Positions 8,049 through 15,125 of a DNA stretch of 64,000 bases are shown here, piece by piece. The stretch's first letter is position 1. Each line of letters opens with the position of its first letter. The notes under the pieces are model-generated. The model saw only the letters and a program-made list of their open reading frames with translations. It did no database searches and was not told where the DNA came from. The stretch is from JACQFV01 sp964593585 (GTDB lineage Bacteria; Zixibacteria; MSB-5A5; WJJR01), in contig CAZQIZ010000010.1 of NCBI GenBank assembly GCA_964593585.1, positions 28,042-92,041 on the forward strand, in the 5' to 3' direction. A program made the translations under genes and the position numbers.

Positions 8049-8807
8049 ATGCGCCGCCTCTTGGTCCTGCTGCTTTTGCTCGCTGTCGCGCCGGCGACGC
8101 TTCATGCGCAGGATCCGCAGACGCTCTTCGATGATGCGGTCTCCGCCTACCAGCGTGGCCGCTACGATTCCGCCGCCATCGGGTTCTCGCGCATTGTCCA
8201 GGGGGGCATCGATGATCCGCGCGTCTGGTACAACCTCGGCAACAGCCATTTCAAGTCGGGCCATATCGGCGCGGCCTTGGTGTCCTACCGCCGCGGCCTG
8301 CGTCTGGCGCCCCGCGATGCCGATCTCATGGCCAATCTGCGCTATGTCCGTCTCTTCGCTGTCGACAAGATCGAACCCGTCGGCGAGTTGTTCCTGACCA
8401 CCTGGTGGCGCGCCGCCGTCGATCGGCTCTCGCTCCACGAGGCCCGTTGGATCGCCTCCCTGATCTTCTGGCTGGCGGGCATTCTGACTGTCTGGCGATT
8501 CTGGCCCGGTACCGCGCGGCGCGCACGGCTGCCCCTCTGGCTGGTGACCGGCATTTGGGTAATCTGGCTTGTCGCGACCGGCGCCAGCGCCACCTGTTAC
8601 GCCCGCGACGTCGCGGCGCGAGACGGTTTCGTCATCGCCACGCAGACCGAAGTGCGCGGCGGCCCGGGCGATGAATACACCCTGCAATTTGTCGCGCATG
8701 ATGGTTTGGCCGGCGCCGTCGAACGCACCGAATCGGGTTGGCATCTGGTCCGTTTCCCCAACGGCCTCAAGGGCTGGCTCCCGGTTTCATCCTTCGAAAT
8801 CATCTGA
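8049..8807 (+). CDS. batE: BatE-like TPR protein with C-terminal SH3 domain
   Basis: 252 residues: a signal peptide (1-20, ending LHAQ), TPR repeats (about 25-110; VWYNLGNSHFK), two transmembrane helices (about 135-150 and 162-182), and a C-terminal bacterial SH3 fold with VRGGPGDEYT and WLPVSSFEI. This is the standard BatE organisation. It closes the Bat operon; the next gene starts after a 119 bp gap. The SH3 domain probably faces the periplasm and could bind envelope polymers (inference). Confidence 0.83.
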   Translation: MRRLLVLLLLLAVAPATLHAQDPQTLFDDAVSAYQRGRYDSAAIGFSRIVQGGIDDPRVWYNLGNSHFKSGHIGAALVSYRRGLRLAPRDADLMANLRYVRLFAVDKIEPVGELFLTTWWRAAVDRLSLHEARWIASLIFWLAGILTVWRFWPGTARRARLPLWLVTGIWVIWLVATGASATCYARDVAARDGFVIATQTEVRGGPGDEYTLQFVAHDGLAGAVERTESGWHLVRFPNGLKGWLPVSSFEII

Positions 8808-8926
8808 GTTGCCGAGAACGCCGAACGCGCGGCCGCCCGCATTCCGATTGACTCCCTTCGCCAAAGGGCCGATTTTGCCCTCTGGCCCCGGGCCAATTCC
8901 ACCCCGGTTCCCCGAATGAACTGACC

Positions 8927-10009
8927 ATGCAGGCGCGCACCTGGCGATGGATACGCATACTCGGCCTTCTGGCCGCCTTCGTTATCCTCGTCTTCATGTT
9001 CCGCAACACCGACCCGCGCGACATCTGGGCCGCCATCGCCCACATAGATGTCCGATTCCTGATCCCGGTGCTGGTCGGCACGCTGGCCATGCCGCTGGCC
9101 CGCGCGGTGCGGCTCAAGTACATGATGGAGCCGCACCACCACCGTCCGACACGGCGCGTGCTGGCCGTCTACAACGTCGGCCAACTCCTCAACATCATGA
9201 TGCCCGCCCTCACCGGGCAGGTGGCGCGCGTCCTGTTGTTCTCGCGCACGCTCGGCTTCACCAAGACCTTTGCCGCCACGCTGGTCATCCTCGAAGTGCT
9301 TTTTGACGGCCTGATCTTGCTGGTCATGGTCTTCGGCGCTTCGTTTCTGTTCGTCATGCCCGACTGGATGGTGCGCGGCGAGGTGATGATCTTTGTGGCC
9401 ACCGCGCTGCTGTTGGGCTTTTTCTATTTCGTGCTGCATCACAGCAAACGCCACCAAGGCCCGCCGAACTGGTTTCACCGCCATGCCCCGGCCCGCGTGG
9501 TCCGCGAATGGGACAACATCAAGGCCTCGTTCGTCGCCGGGCTCAACATGCTCAAGAGCACCCGGCATCTGCTGTTGGTGTCGCTCTTGTCGATGGCCTC
9601 GTGGGTCGCCCATGCACTCATCGTGCTGTTCCTCCTGCGCGCCTTCGATTTTAACGTCCCCTTCTGGGGGGCGATGGTGATCCTGATCGTCAACACCATC
9701 GTGATCATGATCCCCGTCAGCCCCGGCAACATTGGTACCTTCCAACTGGCCTGCATCATCGGGCTGTCATTCTTCGGCATCTCGAAGGACAGCGCCCTGG
9801 GCTTCTCCATCCTGTTGCACCTCGCCGAAGTCGGACCGGTCTTCGTGCTGGGCACGATCGCCTCGTTTTCCGCCCATGTCCGGCTCAGTCAATTCCACAC
9901 CGAGGAGCTCTTGGCCGAGAAGGAACGGCTCGCCGCGCAGCCGCTCATCGCCCCGGAGAAAGCCGACCTTGTCGAGGATCCGCTCCCGCCCACGTCCACC
10001 TCGGCGTAG
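8927..10009 (+). CDS. Flippase-like / LPG-synthase-type integral membrane protein (UPF0104 family)
   Basis: 360 residues with seven to eight predicted transmembrane helices, beginning with one at about 9-25. Family hallmarks are RAVRLKYMM near residue 62, the NVGQLLNIMMPALTGQ segment near residue 83, and PVSPGNIGTFQ near residue 263. The family includes the flippase half of lysylphosphatidylglycerol synthase and uncharacterised lipid-related transporters. No aminoacyl-transferase domain is fused here, so lysylation of lipids cannot be claimed. It lies 17 bp upstream of rsgA on the same strand, probably co-transcribed. The start ATG at 8927 is chosen from the hydrophobic onset. Confidence 0.8.
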   Translation: MQARTWRWIRILGLLAAFVILVFMFRNTDPRDIWAAIAHIDVRFLIPVLVGTLAMPLARAVRLKYMMEPHHHRPTRRVLAVYNVGQLLNIMMPALTGQVARVLLFSRTLGFTKTFAATLVILEVLFDGLILLVMVFGASFLFVMPDWMVRGEVMIFVATALLLGFFYFVLHHSKRHQGPPNWFHRHAPARVVREWDNIKASFVAGLNMLKSTRHLLLVSLLSMASWVAHALIVLFLLRAFDFNVPFWGAMVILIVNTIVIMIPVSPGNIGTFQLACIIGLSFFGISKDSALGFSILLHLAEVGPVFVLGTIASFSAHVRLSQFHTEELLAEKERLAAQPLIAPEKADLVEDPLPPTSTSA

Positions 10010-10026
10010 GGGGATGCCGCCGCCTT

Positions 10027-10947
10027 ATGGCCGAAGAACGCACGCTCTCAGGACGCGTCATCCGCAGTTTCGGCAACCGCTTCATCGTGCTCACCGCCGA
10101 GGGCACCTATGATTGCTCCCTGCGAGGCAAATTCCGGCTCAGTGACACGAAGATCCTCAACCCCGTCGCCGTCGGCGACCGCGTCCTGATCACCGTCGAG
10201 GATTCCCCCTACGGCGTGATCGAAGAAGTCGAGCCGCGCAAGAACAAGCTCTCGCGCCCCGATGTCCTCAAGCCCGACTGGGAGCAGATCGTCGTCGCCA
10301 ATTGCGACCAACTGGTGGTGGTCGCCTCGGTGGCGCGTCCGAAACTGAAGTATGGCACCATCGACCGTTTCCTGCTGGCGGGGGAGAAGGCCGGATTGGA
10401 ATGCGCCGTGGTCTTGACCAAAATTGATCTGGCCAAACCGGGCGCCTATGAGCGGGTGCTGGAGGTCTATCGCATGGCGGGGTATCCGATCATCGCCACC
10501 TGCGCCCTCAGCGGACAGGGCATCGAGGAACTGCGCCGCCTGACCCAGTTGAGGACCTCGATCTTCGCCGGCCATTCCGGCGTGGGGAAATCCTCGCTGC
10601 TCAATGCCCTCGAACCGGGGCTGGGGATCAAGACACGCGAAGTCTCCGAATCGACCAACAAGGGCACACACACCACCACCCACATCGAATTGCATCCGCT
10701 GACCTACGGCGGCTTCATCGCCGACACACCCGGCATCCGCGCCATCGGCCTCTGGCAGGTCACCCCCGTAGATCTGCCGCATCTCTATCCCGAGTTCCGC
10801 CCCCATCTCGGCCACTGCCGCTTCAACAACTGCCTCCACATCGGCGAACCCGGTTGCCCCGTCAAGGAAGCAGTCGACAAAGGCGAGATCGCCCCCGAAC
10901 GTTACGACGGCTACCTCCGCATCCGCACTACCCTCGAAGAAGAATAG
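10027..10947 (+). CDS. rsgA: Ribosome small subunit-dependent GTPase RsgA
   Basis: 306 residues with the circularly permuted GTPase order that defines RsgA/YjeQ. An N-terminal OB fold lies at about 1-75. Then come G4 (LTKIDL near residue 139), G5 (CALSGQG), G1/P-loop (GHSGVGKSS near residue 182) and G3 (DTPG near residue 236). A C-terminal zinc-binding cluster has the pattern C-x4-C-x-H-x5-C (HCRFNNC...GC) near residues 260-280. RsgA checks 30S subunit maturation and releases other assembly factors on GTP hydrolysis. The length matches the family. The ATG at 10027 gives the usual short N-terminus. Confidence 0.96.
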   Translation: MAEERTLSGRVIRSFGNRFIVLTAEGTYDCSLRGKFRLSDTKILNPVAVGDRVLITVEDSPYGVIEEVEPRKNKLSRPDVLKPDWEQIVVANCDQLVVVASVARPKLKYGTIDRFLLAGEKAGLECAVVLTKIDLAKPGAYERVLEVYRMAGYPIIATCALSGQGIEELRRLTQLRTSIFAGHSGVGKSSLLNALEPGLGIKTREVSESTNKGTHTTTHIELHPLTYGGFIADTPGIRAIGLWQVTPVDLPHLYPEFRPHLGHCRFNNCLHIGEPGCPVKEAVDKGEIAPERYDGYLRIRTTLEEE

Positions 10948-10989
10948 GATAACGGACATTCATGTCTGTGCAATCGTGTCGAGACCCCG

Positions 10990-11013
10990 TAGGGGCGAAC
11001 CTTGTGTTCGCCC
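10990..11013 (+). repeat. Family B hairpin repeat (GTAGGGGCG type)
   Basis: The sequence starts GTAGGGGCGAAC and closes GTTCGCCC; the 8 bp stem GGGCGAAC/GTTCGCCC encloses a CTTGT loop. Other members with the same GTAGGGGC edge but different stems lie at 40087-40115, 49019-49043 (inverted) and 49164-49188 (inverted). Confidence 0.65.
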
Positions 11014-11130
11014 GACCCGCGGCAGGGCAGCCCTCCCGCGCAATGCCATCGCCGCTCGGGGGCCAAAGGGCGGCCCCCAATCGGCGACGGCGGGTCAGAG
11101 AAGAATGTCCGACATCCTGACACCAACTTC

Positions 11131-11175
11131 ATTCCAACCCGGTCGCGGCGCTCTTTGCCGAGACCGGGTTGGAAT
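11131..11175 (+). repeat. Family C hairpin repeat (conserved 3' flank ATCTTTGTT)
   Basis: Perfect 14 bp stem ATTCCAACCCGGTC / GACCGGGTTGGAAT, loop containing CGGCGCTCTTTGCCG, followed by CTTTGTTTCTTC. The same loop core with an unrelated perfect stem occurs at 49097-49133, and a third member with the same flank lies inverted at 63874-63924. The structure could act as a terminator or as a mobile hairpin. Confidence 0.7.
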
Positions 11176-11295
11176 CTTTGTTTCTTCGCTCATCGGGATC
11201 ACTTTTGGGACCCGCGGAACGAGGTGATTCCTGCGGCATGTCCCCGCTCAATCCCCCTTGCCCGGCACCGTTCTCAACCCTAAAATACACCTGCC

Positions 11296-11721
11296 ATGCG
11301 CCCCTCTTTGGTCGTTAACACCACCCTGTCTCTCGTCGTCCTTACTGTGGCGACGCTGGGTTGCCGCGCCAAAACCGTCGATCCGCTCGACCGGATCAAG
11401 GCGTTAATTCCCGAGGTCGAAAGCCGGCTCAATCGCCGCGATCTGGCGGGCCTCAGGAGGATGGGGACTGAACGGTTCGAGTCGAACGCCTTCGTGATCG
11501 ACATCTTCTCCGACCGAGTTCGCGACTCTGTCGTTCTCTCGCTCTCGCGTATTCAGCAGGACGGCGCCGATGCGACCCTGTTTCTCGACATGACCAGCCG
11601 CCAGACCGGCGCCCGTCGGGAATTGCACCTGCATCTGCGCGGCAACGGCCGCTGGAAAATCGACGCCTATGAGCTGGCCGCGCCGGGTGCTGATACCGTT
11701 GGAACCGATCCGCCGTCGTAA
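11296..11721 (+). CDS. Small putative lipoprotein
   Basis: 141 residues. A hydrophobic N-terminus ends in a lipobox-like TLGC (Cys near residue 23), so lipid anchoring to the membrane is likely. The mature part is predicted alpha-beta with a C-terminal strand pair (LHLHLRGNGRWKIDAYEL) that resembles the SnoaL/NTF2-like fold of small lipoproteins, but no family is firmly recognised. It is followed after 78 bp by the rhodanese gene. The ATG at 11296 gives a good signal peptide; no strong Shine-Dalgarno is seen. Coding bias agrees with neighbouring genes. Confidence 0.6.
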   Translation: MRPSLVVNTTLSLVVLTVATLGCRAKTVDPLDRIKALIPEVESRLNRRDLAGLRRMGTERFESNAFVIDIFSDRVRDSVVLSLSRIQQDGADATLFLDMTSRQTGARRELHLHLRGNGRWKIDAYELAAPGADTVGTDPPS

Positions 11722-11799
11722 ACGACGAATCCAATCCCGACACGCGCTGTATAACCTATCTTCCCGCTGGGAAGCCGCCAACCTTCACCAGGTCAGGAC

Positions 11800-12324
11800 A
11801 TGAAACGAATCGCCGCTCAAATTCTCTTTTTCGTGATCGCCGCCAGCGTGCTGGCGGTCGGACGCAACACCGTCGCGCCGGGACGCATCCCCTGGGTCGG
11901 CGACTGGGGCAAACCGGCGGTGGTCGAGGGGGACTCGATCATCCGCCCCGCCTCCGCCGCGCCCGATGACCCGCCGTTTCTCACCTTCGCGCAGGCCAGG
12001 GCCCTCTTCGACGATCACGACAACGTGATCTTCGTCGATGCCCGCTACCCGGAGGATTTCGAAACGGGCCACATTCCCGGCTCGGTCCTGCTGCCGTTTG
12101 AAATGTTCGACGATTACTGGGCCGGTGTCGAACCGCGTCTGCCCAGGGACAAGAAGATCGTCACCTACTGCTCCGGCGAGGAATGCGAACTCTCGCTGTT
12201 TCTGGCACGGCTCCTGCGCGAGCGCGGCTACACCGATGTCGCCATCTTCTATGGCGGCGCGCTCAAATGGCAGGAAAACAACATGCCGATGGACACCGCC
12301 GCCGCGCCGCCCCCCGGCGCCTGA
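11800..12324 (+). CDS. Membrane-anchored rhodanese-like protein
   Basis: 174 residues. An N-terminal hydrophobic segment (about 5-21) may be a signal anchor. The rhodanese domain spans about 62-165, with VDARYPEDFETGHIPGS typical of the fold and the active-site loop starting at the cysteine of TYCSGEEC near residue 126. The second cysteine in the loop is shared with several single-domain rhodaneses. It probably handles sulfane sulfur or a redox role at the membrane. The next gene, a MauE/DoxX-like protein, begins 17 bp downstream; this pair recurs in many bacteria and suggests a common envelope redox task (inference). Confidence 0.82.
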   Translation: MKRIAAQILFFVIAASVLAVGRNTVAPGRIPWVGDWGKPAVVEGDSIIRPASAAPDDPPFLTFAQARALFDDHDNVIFVDARYPEDFETGHIPGSVLLPFEMFDDYWAGVEPRLPRDKKIVTYCSGEECELSLFLARLLRERGYTDVAIFYGGALKWQENNMPMDTAAAPPPGA

Positions 12325-12341
12325 CTCCTGCGAGGAGACTC

Positions 12342-12794
12342 ATGAACGCGCTTCTGAAAAACGAGTGGCTCTCACTGGTCTTCCGCCTGATTGTCGGCGC
12401 GGTCTTTGTCTATGCCGCCCTCGACAAGATCATGCACCCCGACGGCTTCGCCAAGGCGGTGAGCAACTACCGCATCCTGCCCGGCTCGCTGGTCAACCTG
12501 GTCGCGCTCTTTCTGCCCTGGCTCGAGCTGCTGACCGGCGCCGCGCTGATCCTTGGCACCAAGGTCGAGGGCGCATCGTTTATCATCAGCGGCTTGCTGG
12601 TGGTCTTCCTGATCGCCGTCACCGCCACCCTGATCCGCGGCATCAGCATCGACTGCGGCTGCTTCACCAGTTCCTCGGCGGGACGCAAGGCCGGCTGGAG
12701 TCTGTTGGTGCAGGACGCGCTCCTGCTTTTGCTGTCGTTGCATCTGCTCGTACGAGGCCCCGGACGCTTCGCGCTGGAGCCCAAACGCGCCTAA
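12342..12794 (+). CDS. MauE/DoxX-like integral membrane protein
   Basis: 150 residues with four predicted transmembrane helices (about 10-28, 48-68, 78-98, 118-138). The first helix carries the DoxX/MauE-type VFRLIVGAVFVYAALDKI, and a CGCF motif sits at the end of helix 3. MauE-like proteins are small quinone- or disulfide-related membrane proteins; the CxC pair suggests redox activity. The ATG at 12342 follows a clear CGAGGAG Shine-Dalgarno. A longer in-frame ORF from 12183 lies within the rhodanese gene in another frame and is rejected. Confidence 0.78.
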   Translation: MNALLKNEWLSLVFRLIVGAVFVYAALDKIMHPDGFAKAVSNYRILPGSLVNLVALFLPWLELLTGAALILGTKVEGASFIISGLLVVFLIAVTATLIRGISIDCGCFTSSSAGRKAGWSLLVQDALLLLLSLHLLVRGPGRFALEPKRA

Positions 12795-12845
12795 CCGACG
12801 ATTCTCCGGACGGCCGCCAACCCTGTCACCGAGCGACCCCGCGCA

Positions 12846-13580
12846 ATGAACTCGACCACCTTCCTGGCCCGCCACTACAACACGATGACCGGGTTTCCCG
12901 GTCGTATCGATAACCTCGCGCAGATGATCGAACCCTGGGTGCGGGAGTGGAATGTCCGCACCGCCCTCGATGCCGGCTGCGGCGGCGGCGCGTTGATGCT
13001 CGCGCTGGATCGTCTCGGCGTCGAGCCGGTCGGGCTCGATCTGTCCGAATCGATGCTGCGTCTGGCCCTCGACAACGCCCGCGCCGCCGGCAAGGCCTGG
13101 CGCTTCGCCGGCGCGCCGTTTCAGTCGGCCGGCACGATCTTCCCGCGCCGCTTCGATGCGGTTTTTGTCCTGGGAAACGCCTTTATCGGGCTGGAAGGGG
13201 AGAGGGCGATGCGTGAATCGCTCGATGGCCTGCGCGCTTCCCTCAAGCCGGGCGGACACATCCTGATTCAGAATCTCAACTTCGAACCGTTCTTCCTGGG
13301 CCTCAAACGCCTCATCAACCGGCGCGTCGTCGGCGACTGGCGCTATCTGCGCTATGCCGTACCGCTCGATGACCGCCGATTGATCTTCACCGCCATCGCC
13401 GACTCGGAGCAGGAGCCGCTCGAACTGGTGACCAATGTCTGGCAGCGCTGGGACCGCGATCGCATGGTCGATTGCCTGCACGCATCCGGCTTCACCGAGA
13501 TCGCCATCTACGGCGGCATCAACCGCTCCCCCTATGAACCCCGCTCGTCCACCGATCTGGTGCTCGCCGCGCGCGGCTAA
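12846..13580 (+). CDS. Class I SAM-dependent methyltransferase
   Basis: 244 residues. Motif I is LDAGCGGGAL near residue 42, motif post-I is GLDLSESML near residue 64, and the motif II/III region is FDAVFVLGNAFIGL near residue 103, followed by LKPGGHILIQNL. This is a Methyltransf_11/25-type SAM enzyme. The substrate cannot be told from sequence; the C-terminal third (beta-rich, DRRLIFTAI) resembles methyltransferases acting on small molecules. It starts 52 bp after the MauE-like gene and is followed by a minus-strand terminator. Confidence 0.86.
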   Translation: MNSTTFLARHYNTMTGFPGRIDNLAQMIEPWVREWNVRTALDAGCGGGALMLALDRLGVEPVGLDLSESMLRLALDNARAAGKAWRFAGAPFQSAGTIFPRRFDAVFVLGNAFIGLEGERAMRESLDGLRASLKPGGHILIQNLNFEPFFLGLKRLINRRVVGDWRYLRYAVPLDDRRLIFTAIADSEQEPLELVTNVWQRWDRDRMVDCLHASGFTEIAIYGGINRSPYEPRSSTDLVLAARG

Positions 13581-13595
13581 GCGCTACAAATGAAA

Positions 13596-13621
13596 AAGGC
13601 CCCGTCCCCGTTCGAGGCCTT
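13596..13621 (-). terminator. Rho-independent terminator, best on the minus strand
   Basis: On the minus strand AAGGCC and GGCCTT pair around a GC-rich loop, extended by G/C pairs inside, and are followed by TTTTTC. It lies just downstream of the candidate minus-strand RNA at 13632-13760. On the plus strand the following bases (CTTC) are less T-rich, but it could also stop the methyltransferase transcript. Confidence 0.6.
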
Positions 13622-13631
13622 CTTCACTTCA

Positions 13632-13760
13632 AACTGCCCCTTCCCACCTATGAGAGCAGTACCGCTTGTGTGTTCGGGATCGGAGTCGATTGCCAGGCGC
13701 CCATCCGTTGGCTCCAGGAATCATCCCTGAGAATCTCTAATCCACCCTCGACTCCGATCT
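13632..13760 (-). ncRNA. Candidate structured RNA (weak 5S-like motifs)
   Basis: Reading the minus strand, a perfect 12 bp pairing GATCGGAGTCGA / TCGACTCCGATC (13748-13759 with 13678-13689) encloses a 58-base loop holding smaller hairpins, for example CTCAGGGA/TCCTGGAG. After it come CCCGAACAC, GGTACTGC and GGTGGGA, which occur in that order in many bacterial 5S rRNAs, and a hairpin closed by ACTGC/GCAGT. A terminator with a T run follows. The helices of a canonical 5S rRNA cannot all be formed, so a degenerate 5S copy or a different small RNA are both possible. No protein ORF fits. Confidence 0.35.
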
Positions 13761-13966
13761 CCCTCGGTGTTGCGACGAAGAGTCTTACAGGTCCACACTG
13801 ATTCTATCAACCGCCATGCCAATTCCGCGCCGGTGCCGCGCCTTCCTCGCAACCCGCACCCCAACAACATCTTCCCGAATTAGGTCCTATCCGTCCTCTT
13901 CGACCTGTTCTTGTCCTTTACGCAGTTCCTGCGGCAATCGCCGCATCCTGCGACGCAGCCCCTGCG

Positions 13967-15001
13967 TTACGGCGTCGCACGAAACGGAACCGGTGTGAAG
14001 CTGGCCACGAAGATGAGAAGCGCGACGATGCCAAGGATCACGCGGGTTCGTCCGATGGGAACATCATCATGCATCGTCGGCGGATGCTCCGGACGCACCA
14101 GAAACCCGATCGCCACCCACATCAACCACCACGGCCACCAGAACGATGCCGCCGCCAGCGCCGCCATCGTCACCAGCGCCAGCCACCGCTGCCCGCGGCG
14201 AAAGATGGCATACGCGATATGCCCGCCGTCCAACTGCCCGATCGGCAGCAGATTGAGCATCGTGATTAAAAGTCCCGCCCACCCGGCAAAGGCGATCGGG
14301 TGCAACATGATGTTCTGATCATCGCCGACACCGGGGAAGAAGATCGCCGAAAACAGCCGAAACAGCAGCGAATCCCCGAGGAAGATGCCCTCCTCGCCCG
14401 TCGGCGGAACCACCGTCGACATCGACATGCCCACCGCCAGCGCGATCACCGCCACGACAAATCCCGCCAACGGTCCCGCCACCGCCATGTCGAACAACCC
14501 CACCCGGTCGCGGATTGGCGAGCGCAGACGGATGAGCGCGCCGAAGGTCCCGAGAATATTGGGCGCGGGAATGAAGTATGGCCATGACGCGTCGATCTTG
14601 TGCTTGCGCGCCAGCACAAAGTGCCCGAACTCATGGAAAAGCAGGATGGCCAGAAACCAGAACGCGAACGCCGCCCCGCCCACCAGGATCGTCGTCGCCA
14701 CCGTCGCGCAGAAGAGCGCGATGTTCAACCACGGTATCCCCTCCGCCGCGCGCGCCAGCGGCACCGTGATCATCACCCGCCACGGCGCCGTCACCGATGC
14801 CGCCGGCTCGATCACCGCATCCTTGTACCCGGCCGCCAGTAGCCGCCCATTGGCCGTCACCTCGAAATCAGGAATCGGCACCCGCACTTGCCCGACCAGA
14901 ATCACCGCCCCCGGCCCGGCTTGGACGGTGTCGAGCAGCCAGAGATCGTCCAACAGACGGCGAATCTGCGCCACACGCTCATGGACTTCATCGCGCTTCA
15001 T
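13967..15001 (-). CDS. Site-2 protease-like M50 family membrane metalloprotease
   Basis: 344 residues. After a cytoplasmic N-terminal domain of about 110 residues come several transmembrane helices. The zinc site is HEFGH near residue 137, in LLFHEFGHFVLA, and the third ligand motif is NLLPIGQLDGGH near residue 265, so all catalytic residues are present. M50 enzymes cut transmembrane substrates within the bilayer, for example anti-sigma factors. This version lacks a PDZ domain and resembles the plant EGY / bacterial M50 group with the N-terminal domain. The ATG at 15001 is chosen because upstream sequence in the same frame belongs to the reverse frame of the next gene. Confidence 0.92.
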   Translation of the reverse strand: MKRDEVHERVAQIRRLLDDLWLLDTVQAGPGAVILVGQVRVPIPDFEVTANGRLLAAGYKDAVIEPAASVTAPWRVMITVPLARAAEGIPWLNIALFCATVATTILVGGAAFAFWFLAILLFHEFGHFVLARKHKIDASWPYFIPAPNILGTFGALIRLRSPIRDRVGLFDMAVAGPLAGFVVAVIALAVGMSMSTVVPPTGEEGIFLGDSLLFRLFSAIFFPGVGDDQNIMLHPIAFAGWAGLLITMLNLLPIGQLDGGHIAYAIFRRGQRWLALVTMAALAAASFWWPWWLMWVAIGFLVRPEHPPTMHDDVPIGRTRVILGIVALLIFVASFTPVPFRATP

Positions 15002-15059
15002 AAGTCCTGCATTATACCCAATTCGCCGCCCCGCGTCACCGACCGTCCGGCAAAAACAC

Positions 15060-15087
15060 AAGGCGGATGGCTTGCGCCATCCGCCTT
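15060..15087 (-). terminator. Rho-independent terminator of the propeller-dockerin gene
   Basis: Perfect 12 bp stem AAGGCGGATGGC / GCCATCCGCCTT with a four-base loop. On the minus strand it is followed by GTGTTTTTG. It lies 38 bp downstream of the stop of the minus-strand giant gene. Confidence 0.78.
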
Positions 15088-15125
15088 GATGTCGAACCAT
15101 CGCGTCGCTTGCGCAACGCGTCGAA

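Larger units (their letters stand above)
10948..11295. other. Gene-free stretch with two hairpin repeats
   Basis: No ORF here has a ribosome binding site or recognisable protein. The stretch contains a family B hairpin (10990-11013) and a family C hairpin (11131-11175), both found again elsewhere in the window. The rest is GC-rich sequence without a clear promoter. The family C hairpin, with its T-rich 3' flank CTTTGTTTCTT, could end transcription from rsgA. Confidence 0.6.
13581..13966. other. Gene-free stretch holding terminator and candidate RNA
   Basis: Only the terminator at 13596-13621 and the candidate RNA at 13632-13760 are supported. The part from 13761 to 13966 would contain a minus-strand promoter for that RNA and the 3' end of the M50 protease transcript. 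I see no convincing -35/-10 pair there. Confidence 0.5.

Noticed and set aside
13632..13689. Firm annotation as 5S rRNA
   Set aside because: Only short strings match; canonical helices I, III and loop E are not present, so it is reported only as a candidate RNA.
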